Positions 41,934 to 48,727 of a stretch of 64,000 bases of DNA are shown here, one piece after another. Source of the stretch: Nakamurella leprariae (GTDB lineage: Bacteria > Actinomycetota > Actinomycetes > Mycobacteriales > Nakamurellaceae); assembly GCF_016918035.1 (NCBI RefSeq), contig NZ_JAERWK010000015.1:62001-126000 (forward strand). Direction: 5' to 3'. The translations under genes and the position numbers were made by a program. The notes beneath the pieces were generated by a model. That model saw only the letters and a program-made list of their open reading frames with translations, was not told the DNA's origin and searched no databases. The stretch's first letter is position 1. The number at the start of each line of letters is the position of its first letter.

Positions 41934-43480
41934 GCGGCGGTGTTCCCTTCGGATCGGACCTCGCTGGGTCCGGATGATGGGGCGGGCTGGGCCAGCACCA
42001 TGAGCTCCCGCTCGGCCGTGTCGCCCGGCACGATCCCGACGATGCGGGATTCGGCGAGAACGACCACACGGTCGGCCAGTGCGTTGAGCTCCTCGACGTC
42101 GCTGGAGACGAAGATGACCGCGCGTTCGCTCTCGCGCGCGAACTCTCGGATCATGCGGTGCAGTTCTGCCCGCGCACCGACGTCGACGCCCTGGGTGGGT
42201 TCATCGAGCAGCAGCAGGGTGACGCCGCTGCCGTCCATGAGCCATCGGCCCATCACCAGCTTCTGCGCGTTGCCGCCCGAGAAGCGATCGCCGGCCAGGC
42301 CCGCGGACATCGGATGGAGCGACATGCGTCCGGCGACTGAGTCGAAGACGTGCTGCTCGACCCTTGGTCGGCGCCAACCCCGGGACAGCCTCCGATAGTG
42401 CGGCATCAGCACGTTCTCCTGGGCCGAGAGCGAGGAGAACAGGGACTGCGACTTGCGATCGGACGGGACCAGCGCGATGCCCGACCGCCGGGCGATCCCG
42501 GGCGAGGACAGCCGGAGATCACTTCCGGCCAACCGGAACCCACCCTCGCTGGGCCTGGCTCCGGCCAGTGCCTCGACCAGGTTGGTCCGCCCGGAACCGA
42601 GCAGCCCGAAGACTCCGACGATCTCGCCGGCGCCGATCCGCACGGAGACGCCCGGTGCGCCGGACGCGCGGAAGTCGGCAAGCTCGAGCAGGGGCGGCCG
42701 GTCATGCTGGACCGGGCGGTTCTCGCTCGTGGCGGTGGCGGCTCGGGCGACGGGGGCCCCGGTGATGCCCTCGATGAGTGTCTCGATGCCGAGGTCGGCC
42801 GTGGGTCGAGTCCACTCCACGCTGCCGTCGCGCAGGACCGAGACCTCATCGGCGACCGCCGTCACCTCGCGGAGAAGGTGGGTGACGTACACGATCGCAA
42901 GGCCGGACTCGTGGGCGAGCCTGGTGATCAGGCCCAGCAGGATGTCGGTCTCCCGCGAACTCAGGGCCGCCGTGGGCTCATCGAGGATCAGGACCTCGGG
43001 CCGATGGTGCAGGGCCTTCGCGATCTCGACGACCTGCTTCTGTCCCATGGTCAGCGACGTGAGCGGTCGGGACGGATCGAAGTCCGCTCCGACCCGATCC
43101 AGCAGTTCGGAGGCGATCCGGCGCTGTGCGGCCTTCCGAACGGTGCCGAACGGGGTCCGTTGCTCACTGCCCAGGAAGATGTTCTCCACCGCCGACAGGT
43201 CGCTCACGAGCTCGAGGTGCTGGTAGATGATCGCTGTCCCAGCCTTGAGCGCTGACTGGGGCGTGAAGCCGGTGTGGGTCAGACCGTTCACGGTGATCGT
43301 CCCCGCGTCCGGCCGTACCGCGCCGCTCAGACAGCCCAGCAGGGTCGACTTGCCCGCACCGTTGGGTCCCAGCAGGGCGTGGATCCGACCCGCCCGGATC
43401 TGCAGGTCGACGCCCCGCAGGACCACGTTGTTGCCGTACGACTTGCTCAGACCGTGGATGGTCATGCCGCTCATCGGCAT
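41930..43480 (-). CDS. sugar-type ABC transporter ATPase (two nucleotide-binding domains)
   Basis: 516 residues, RbsA-type double ATPase. First half: Walker A GPNGAGKST (38-46), LTMGQKQVVEIAKAL signature, Walker B LILDEPTAAL. Second half: a degenerate Walker A (FGLLGSGRTNLVE), FSGGNAQKLVMGRWL, LLLLDEPTQGVDVG. This intact-plus-degenerate arrangement is normal for CUT2 ATPases, which import pentoses, autoinducers or other small polar molecules. Ligand not readable. ATG 43480 is used; an ATG at 43474 is also possible. It lies 31 nt after the binding-protein gene. Confidence 0.94.
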   Translation of the reverse strand: MPMSGMTIHGLSKSYGNNVVLRGVDLQIRAGRIHALLGPNGAGKSTLLGCLSGAVRPDAGTITVNGLTHTGFTPQSALKAGTAIIYQHLELVSDLSAVENIFLGSEQRTPFGTVRKAAQRRIASELLDRVGADFDPSRPLTSLTMGQKQVVEIAKALHHRPEVLILDEPTAALSSRETDILLGLITRLAHESGLAIVYVTHLLREVTAVADEVSVLRDGSVEWTRPTADLGIETLIEGITGAPVARAATATSENRPVQHDRPPLLELADFRASGAPGVSVRIGAGEIVGVFGLLGSGRTNLVEALAGARPSEGGFRLAGSDLRLSSPGIARRSGIALVPSDRKSQSLFSSLSAQENVLMPHYRRLSRGWRRPRVEQHVFDSVAGRMSLHPMSAGLAGDRFSGGNAQKLVMGRWLMDGSGVTLLLLDEPTQGVDVGARAELHRMIREFARESERAVIFVSSDVEELNALADRVVVLAESRIVGIVPGDTAERELMVLAQPAPSSGPSEVRSEGNTAA

Positions 43481-43511
43481 GGCACGCGTTCCTCGCGCCG
43501 CGTCGCGCTGC

Positions 43512-44525
43512 TCATCCGCCCTGCTGCGCGATCAGCTCGTCGAGCTCGCTGGGATCATCGAGCGAAGCCGGGATGACAGCGGCCTCGGTCTCGGTCTCGC
43601 CCGAGCCTGTGATCGCGTTGATCGAGTTCTGAACGATGGCGTGGCTCAGGTCGATCATGTCGATGGCAGCCGACACCTTGTAGGCGCCGCCGGCCTTGAC
43701 CGCCTTCAGCGCCTCGATGTTGCCGTCCTGACCGGCGATGAAGACCTCGCTGGGATCGATGCCCTTGCTCTGGAACGCCTTGAGCGCGCCCAGGGCGGCG
43801 TCGTCGTTGGCGCCGATGTAGATCCGCAGATCCGGGTTCGCGTTGAGCAGCGCCTCGGCCTGCTCCAGCCCGCAGGTCTGGTCGGAGCAGTCCTGCAAGG
43901 AGATCACTTCCACACCGGCGTCGGAGATCAACTTCTGCGGCTGCTCCCAGCGGCCCCGGACGTCAGGCACGGCGGTGATGGAGGTGATCGCTGCGGTCAC
44001 CTTGCCGCTGAGTTGGTGCTCAGTGATCCAGTCGACAGCAGCCTGGCCCACGATGTCGCCGCTGGCGACGTTGTCGAAGCCGGTGTAGCCGTCCACGCCC
44101 TCACCGGGCGTGGCGTACTGGAGCCACTTGATGCCGGCCGACTGCGCCTGCGTCCGCAGTGGGGTGAGCGCCTTCGCGTCCACCGGGAACACGACCACGG
44201 CGTCAACCCCCTGAGTCACCCAGGTCTCGACGGTGTTCCGCTGGGATTCCAGGTCACTGGCCTGCGTGTCATCGAAAAGAACTTCCACGCAACCGATCTC
44301 CTTCGCCTGGGCCGTGACTTGGCTCTTCAGACCCTTGACGAAGGCGGCCTCACTGATCGGATGCGAGAACCCGATCTCGTAGGTCGTCTCACAGCCGGAC
44401 GCGGCTGCGGCGTCGTCCGAGCCGCCGCACGCGCCGAGCGTCAGTGCCAGCAGCGCAGCGGCGGTCACGCCGACCGTACCTCGCGCCTTCCTCGTCGTCA
44501 GCATCGCTGCGATCACCCGTCCCAT
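43512..44525 (-). CDS. substrate-binding lipoprotein of the CUT2-type ABC importer
   Basis: 337 residues. Seen: signal peptide with lipobox LTLGAC (Cys33), then a periplasmic-binding-protein fold of the RbsB/type I class: IGFSHPISEAAFVKGLKSQV, VDAVVVFPVDAKAL, WLQYATPGEGVDGYTGFDN, and IYIGANDDAALGALKAFQSKG. Extra cysteines in the mature part (GCET, IGC, DCSDQTC) may form disulfides. It determines the ligand, which probably is the amide or amine degraded by the operon. First gene of the eight-gene operon; a 7-7-7 palindrome sits 10 nt before its ATG. ATG 44504 would shorten the signal n-region. Confidence 0.93.
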   Translation of the reverse strand: MGRVIAAMLTTRKARGTVGVTAAALLALTLGACGGSDDAAAASGCETTYEIGFSHPISEAAFVKGLKSQVTAQAKEIGCVEVLFDDTQASDLESQRNTVETWVTQGVDAVVVFPVDAKALTPLRTQAQSAGIKWLQYATPGEGVDGYTGFDNVASGDIVGQAAVDWITEHQLSGKVTAAITSITAVPDVRGRWEQPQKLISDAGVEVISLQDCSDQTCGLEQAEALLNANPDLRIYIGANDDAALGALKAFQSKGIDPSEVFIAGQDGNIEALKAVKAGGAYKVSAAIDMIDLSHAIVQNSINAITGSGETETEAAVIPASLDDPSELDELIAQQGG

Positions 44526-44848
44526 GGTCGGTTAGTTGGTCTGCGTTGTAGACCAATCATCCGGGGACCATAGCGGTCGACCCCGCCCCGTGAACAGACC
44601 CTCGAGACATGTTGCGTTCTCGCGCCGTTCAGCAACAGTCGCGGCGCCGACAGCCACGCTGCGGTGGGGGCACGCATGAGATCCAGGTGCCGCCACCCCA
44701 GCGTGAGCCTCGGGCACACCACGGACCAGGACAGCCCTCCCACCGATCCGGACAGCATCGACTGTTCGTAACACAGCCGTTGTTGGCTTCGCGAGCTGTC
44801 CTGACGGGCCACCCGGGGACGATCTGGATGAGGACGAGGAGACCGCAC
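44526..44848. other. divergent control region of the catabolic operon
   Basis: 323 nt between the binding-protein gene and the NTF2-like gene, with no gene. It contains the TTGGTCT-N7-AGACCAA operator candidate (44536-44556) and a 9-bp inverted repeat with a long loop (44727-44735 with 44795-44803) of doubtful meaning. Confidence 0.65.
44536..44556. promoter_or_regulatory. 21-nt perfect interrupted palindrome, operator candidate
   Basis: TTGGTCT (44536-44542) and AGACCAA (44550-44556) are perfect inverted arms around 7 nt. On the minus strand it ends 10 nt before the ATG of the binding-protein gene and would cover the promoter. Half-site resembles those bound by GntR/FCD or LacI-type repressors. 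It differs from the inverted repeat at 33117. Confidence 0.6.
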
Positions 44849-45226
44849 ATGAGCGCCGCGAATGCCAAGACCGTCGAGGACGCCAGGGCACGGTTCCCGC
44901 TGCTGTTCAACGAGGGCCGCTTCGACGAGCTCGGCACCTGGTTCTATGCGGAGGACGCGATCGCCCTGCCGGCCGATCACGACCTCATCGAAGGGCGAGG
45001 GCCCATCTGCGACTACCTCGCGGGGCTGCGTGAGGCAACTGGACTGCGCTTCGAGCTCGGCGTGCTGAAGATCGTGGCCGGGGCGAGCAGTGCCAGCGTC
45101 ATCGGTACCTACGTCGCCACCACGGCCGACGGCGCTCGCGCCGAAGGTCTCACGCACGAAGCCTGGGTGCGCCAGTCCGACGGAACCTGGAAGTGCAGCG
45201 TCGACATGTGGCACGACAGGCCGTGA
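44849..45226 (+). CDS. SnoaL/NTF2-like small protein
   Basis: 125 residues. Seen: an N-terminal helix (TVEDARARFPLLFNEGRFDELGTWF), DAIALPADHDLIEGRGPICDYLAGL, then beta strands LRFELGVLKIV and the C-terminal GTWKCSVDMWHD. This is the cone-shaped NTF2/DUF4440 fold, used by isomerases, hydrolases and as non-catalytic domain. The conserved signature does not reveal a reaction. ATG 44849 follows GAGGAG. It is divergent from the amide operon across its control region and followed by the GlxA-type regulator; a side role in the same pathway is possible. Confidence 0.85.
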   Translation: MSAANAKTVEDARARFPLLFNEGRFDELGTWFYAEDAIALPADHDLIEGRGPICDYLAGLREATGLRFELGVLKIVAGASSASVIGTYVATTADGARAEGLTHEAWVRQSDGTWKCSVDMWHDRP

Positions 45227-45321
45227 GGTCCGCGGCCCCGACCTCCGACCGGCGGCGCCGCGTCCCGGTCGGGGGACCCGGGCCGGAACGGTGGGTGGCG
45301 CAGGTGCCTAGGATCCCTGGA

Positions 45322-46311
45322 ATGCCTCCACGGGAAGTGGTGATGTTCCTGTTCGACGGCGCGCAGCCGCTCGATGTCACCGGCCCGTACGACGCCTTCA
45401 ACGGCGCCGCCAGGGTCTCCTCATCGCTGACGGACCCGCCCTACGTGGTGCGGATCGCAACGATCGGTGGCCGACCGGTGCGCCTGGTCGGTGGGCTCAT
45501 GGTCGTTCCCGACCTGGACATCGATGATGTGGGGCGCACGGACATCCTGCTCGTGCCCGGTGGCCCTGGTGCGGAGACTCCCGATCCCGAGGTGGCACAG
45601 AGGCTGCGCCGCCTGGGCCCGGATGCCCGTCGGTTGACATCGGTCTGCACGGGTGCGCTGCTGCTCGCCGAAGCTGGGCTGTTGGACGGCAAGCGGGCCA
45701 CCACCCACTGGTCGTTCTGTGGCCACCTGGCCAGGGAGTACCCCGAGGTCAAGGTCCAGCGGTACCCCATCTTCGTCGAGGACGACGGCGTCTTCACCTC
45801 GGCCGGGGTGACCGCCGGGATCGACCTGGCCCTCGCATTGATCGAGCAGGACCACGGTCGCGAGCTCGCTCTCCAGGTCGCCCGGCTGCTCGTGGTCTTC
45901 GTCCGTCGGCCGGGCCACCAGGCTCAGATCAGCACTCAGCTGACTGTCCAGTCGAACGGGCCGGCCCGCCTCGGCGACGTCCGCGCGTGGATCGCTGATC
46001 ACCTCGACGACGACCTGTCGGTCACCGCCCTTGCCGAGCGGATGCCGATGTCGCCTCGCAACTTCGCCCGGCTGTTCCTGAGCGAGACAGGTACGAGCCC
46101 GGGCCGCTACGTCGAGCGGGTCCGGGTCGAGGCCGCTCAACGGATGCTGACCGACACCCGGGACAACGTCGACCTCATCGCCCGATCGTGTGGCTGGGGC
46201 TCCTCGGAGGCGATGCGACGGGCGTTCACTCGGACCCTGGGCGAGTCGCCCGCCGGCTACCGACTCAGGCACTCCACACCGGGAAGCCGGCGCTCGACAC
46301 CCGTTGCGTGA
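45322..46311 (+). CDS. GlxA-family AraC regulator with DJ-1/PfpI domain
   Basis: 329 residues. N-terminal DJ-1/PfpI-like domain (VVMFLFDGAQPLDVTGPYDAF, LLVPGGPGAETP, SVCTGALLLAEAGLLDGKRATTHW) with the family Cys in SVCTGA; C-terminal AraC helix-turn-helix pair (LSVTALAERMPMSPRNFARLFLSETGTSPGRYV, RSCGWGSSEAMRRAFTRTLGESPAGYR). GlxA-type regulators often activate amine, betaine or amino acid catabolism, which suits the neighbourhood. ATG 45322 begins near the first strand. Ends 12 nt from the convergent Lrp gene. Confidence 0.92.
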   Translation: MPPREVVMFLFDGAQPLDVTGPYDAFNGAARVSSSLTDPPYVVRIATIGGRPVRLVGGLMVVPDLDIDDVGRTDILLVPGGPGAETPDPEVAQRLRRLGPDARRLTSVCTGALLLAEAGLLDGKRATTHWSFCGHLAREYPEVKVQRYPIFVEDDGVFTSAGVTAGIDLALALIEQDHGRELALQVARLLVVFVRRPGHQAQISTQLTVQSNGPARLGDVRAWIADHLDDDLSVTALAERMPMSPRNFARLFLSETGTSPGRYVERVRVEAAQRMLTDTRDNVDLIARSCGWGSSEAMRRAFTRTLGESPAGYRLRHSTPGSRRSTPVA

Positions 46312-46323
46312 TGGTGCCCGCGC

Positions 46324-46809
46324 TCAACCGACACCGACATCTTCGCTGCGAGACCAGTCGTACATGACGATCATCGTCTTGGTGCCGGTCACCTTGCGCG
46401 TACGCCGGATGGTGTTGACGACGCGCTGCAGGTGGTCGACGTCGTGCACGCGCAGCCGCACCAGCACATCCGGATCACCGGCGACGGTGAAGAAGTGCTC
46501 CACCTCCGCCATCTGGCGCAGCTGCTCCTCCAGATCCCCGGTCTCGGTGTCGCCGGTGAGCCGGATCTCCACGAAAGCATGCAGATCCCCCGCTGCTCGA
46601 TCGTCGATGACGGTGACGTAGCCGCGGATGACGCCTTCCTGCTCCAGGCGCGCGATCCGGCGGCTGACCGGCGCGGGTGACAGCTGCACGTCCCGCGCGA
46701 GCTGGGTCACGGGTACTCGGGCGTCCGTGCGCAACCGCTCCAGCAACTGTCGGTCGACCTGATCCAAGTGCACCGTCCGACGCGTCGTCCGGGATTCGTG
46801 CTCGGCCAT
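46324..46809 (-). CDS. Lrp/AsnC-family regulator
   Basis: 161 residues. Seen: DQVDRQLLERLRTDARVPVTQLARDVQLSPAPVSRRIARLEQEGVIRGYV (winged HTH; family pattern clear) and an RAM ligand domain with AFVEIRLTGDT, EVEHFFTVAGDPDVLVRLRV. Lrp proteins sense amino acids. Divergent from the ThDP-enzyme operon with 138 nt between, so it probably controls that operon in response to an amino acid. ATG 46809 chosen because the HTH then starts at the usual distance. Confidence 0.92.
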   Translation of the reverse strand: MAEHESRTTRRTVHLDQVDRQLLERLRTDARVPVTQLARDVQLSPAPVSRRIARLEQEGVIRGYVTVIDDRAAGDLHAFVEIRLTGDTETGDLEEQLRQMAEVEHFFTVAGDPDVLVRLRVHDVDHLQRVVNTIRRTRKVTGTKTMIVMYDWSRSEDVGVG

Positions 46810-46877
46810 GAACGCATGATGCACGACCTGACCGTGGCCGCGAGCTTCTCGTGCGAATGTCCGCACGGAATCACGAC

Positions 46878-46932
46878 ATCCGTTGCCCCCGTGATCGTTG
46901 TGTCCGCACAGTGCTCGCGCGGGACAACGGAT
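46878..46932 (+). promoter_or_regulatory. inverted repeat in the leader of the ThDP-enzyme operon
   Basis: ATCCGTTG (46878-46885) is repeated inverted as CAACGGAT (46925-46932), ending 4 nt before the ribosome binding site. It may be an Lrp site pair or a leader hairpin hiding the ribosome binding site. The arms could also pair by chance. Confidence 0.35.
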
Positions 46933-46947
46933 CTCAAGGAGCGTGTG

Positions 46948-48702
46948 GTGGACAGCATCGAATGGACCGGCGCGGGGTGTCTGCTCGCCGCCCTCGAGGC
47001 GGCGGGGGTCACGACCGTCTTCGCCATTCCCGACTGTGGTCCGGTGCTTCCGGTCAGCGAGGCGTCGGCGGGGTCCTCGCGGATCCGACAGGTTCGGTTC
47101 CTACACGAGCAGGGTGCGGGGCACGCCGCCGAGGGATACGCGCTGGCCACGGGGCGAGTGGGCGTGTGCATGGCCTCGGGAGCCGGTGTCACGAGCCTGA
47201 TCACGCCACTCACGGACGCCGCCATGGACTCGGTGCCCGTCGTGGCCATCACCATCCACCAGGATGCCGACGACCAGGCCGGGAACCGGGTCCTGCACGG
47301 GATCGACGTCTGCGCCATGACGATGCCCGTCACCAAGCACAACTTCCTGGTCACCGAGACCAGCGACATCGCCCCGACGATCGCCCAGGCCTTCCACATC
47401 GCCTCCACCGGACGTCCAGGCCCGGTCGTCGTCGACATCGCCAGCAGCGCCCTGATCCGACGCGCTAGCTACCGGTGGCCCGACTCGCCCGGAGTGCCGG
47501 GGTACGAGACCACGGAGCCGCCGACCGCGGACCACATCCGCGCCGCGGCCGAGCTGATCCACGCAGCACACCGCCCGGTGCTGTACGTCGGGGGTGGCGT
47601 CATCCGGTCGGGCGCCGCCCGCGCACTGCGCGAGCTGGTCGACCGGACCCAGCTCCCGGTCGTGACGACCCTGATGGCCCGGGGAGCCCTGCCCGACTCC
47701 CACCCACGCAACCTGGGGATGCCCGGGATGCACGGCACCGTGCCGGCGGTCGTGGCCCTGCAACTGAGCGACCTGGTGATCGCGCTGGGCGCCCGCTTCG
47801 ATGATCGCGTGACTGGCGACCGAGACTCGTTCGCCCCCGACGCCCGTGTCATCCACGTGGACATCGACCCGGCCGAGATCGGCAAGAACCGAGCAGTCGA
47901 CGTGCCCATCGTCGGTGACTGCCGCCGGGTGCTCGAAGAGCTGGCCGGGCACTTCGATCAGACGCAGCCGGCGCCGGACCTGTCCGCCTGGCACCGCCGA
48001 CTCGACAGCCTGCGCGAGCGGTATCCGCTCGGCTTCGAACAGCCTCCGGACGGACCGCTGTCCCCGCAGTACGTCCTGCAGCGATTGGGGGAACTGGTGG
48101 GTGGACCGGACACCGTGTTCACCAGCGGCGTCGGCCAGCACCAGATGTGGGCGTCGCAGTTCATCGCCTTCGAGCACCCGTCGACCTGGCTCAACTCCGG
48201 CGGGCTCGGGACCATGGGCTTCGGCGTTCCCGCCGCCATGGGCGCCAAGCTCGGACGACCCGAGGCCACGGTGTGGTGCATCGACGGCGACGGCTGCTTC
48301 CAGATGACCGGCCGGGAACTGGCCACCTGTGCGCTCGAAGGCATCGCCATCAAGGTGGCGTTGATCAACAACGGCGGCCTGGGCATGGTCCGTCAACTGC
48401 AGACCCTCTACTACGACGAGCGGATCAACAACGTCGACCTGACGTCCCGGCACCCGCTCGAGCGAGTTCCCGACTTCGTCAGGTTCGCGGACGCGCTGGG
48501 TTGCGTGGGGCTGTCGTGCGACACACCCGAGGAGGTCGACGTCGTGATCGCCAAGGCGATGGCGATCAACGACGCACCCGTCGTCATCGACTTCCGGGTG
48601 GACGCCCAGGCCCTGGTCTGGCCGAGCATCGCCGCCGGAGCCAGCAACGAAGACATCCAGTACGCCCGCGGTCTGGCCCCGGCCTTCGCCGCCGAAGACT
48701 GA
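46948..48702 (+). CDS. acetolactate-synthase-like ThDP enzyme
   Basis: 584 residues. Seen: Glu54 in FLHEQGAGHAAEGYA, the activating glutamate; the central FAD-type domain (VLYVGGGVIRSGA, LGARFDDRVTG); and the ThDP motif GDGCFQMTGRELAT with NNGGLGMVRQLQ after it, close to acetolactate synthase (IlvB). No small regulatory subunit (IlvN) follows, and the gene sits in a catabolic neighbourhood next to an AceE-like gene, so it may decarboxylate or carboligate another 2-oxo acid. GTG 46948 is chosen because AAGGAG lies 6 nt before it. Confidence 0.85.
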   Translation: MDSIEWTGAGCLLAALEAAGVTTVFAIPDCGPVLPVSEASAGSSRIRQVRFLHEQGAGHAAEGYALATGRVGVCMASGAGVTSLITPLTDAAMDSVPVVAITIHQDADDQAGNRVLHGIDVCAMTMPVTKHNFLVTETSDIAPTIAQAFHIASTGRPGPVVVDIASSALIRRASYRWPDSPGVPGYETTEPPTADHIRAAAELIHAAHRPVLYVGGGVIRSGAARALRELVDRTQLPVVTTLMARGALPDSHPRNLGMPGMHGTVPAVVALQLSDLVIALGARFDDRVTGDRDSFAPDARVIHVDIDPAEIGKNRAVDVPIVGDCRRVLEELAGHFDQTQPAPDLSAWHRRLDSLRERYPLGFEQPPDGPLSPQYVLQRLGELVGGPDTVFTSGVGQHQMWASQFIAFEHPSTWLNSGGLGTMGFGVPAAMGAKLGRPEATVWCIDGDGCFQMTGRELATCALEGIAIKVALINNGGLGMVRQLQTLYYDERINNVDLTSRHPLERVPDFVRFADALGCVGLSCDTPEEVDVVIAKAMAINDAPVVIDFRVDAQALVWPSIAAGASNEDIQYARGLAPAFAAED

Positions 48703-48727
48703 TCCCCGAACCCAGAGGCAGAGCATC

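Noticed and set aside
40941-44525. Calling the transporter a ribose importer
   Set aside because: Only the CUT2 type is supported; neighbours contain no ribokinase or other sugar gene.
46948-48702. Calling the ThDP enzyme biosynthetic IlvB
   Set aside because: No ilvN or ilvC follows, and the neighbours are catabolic.
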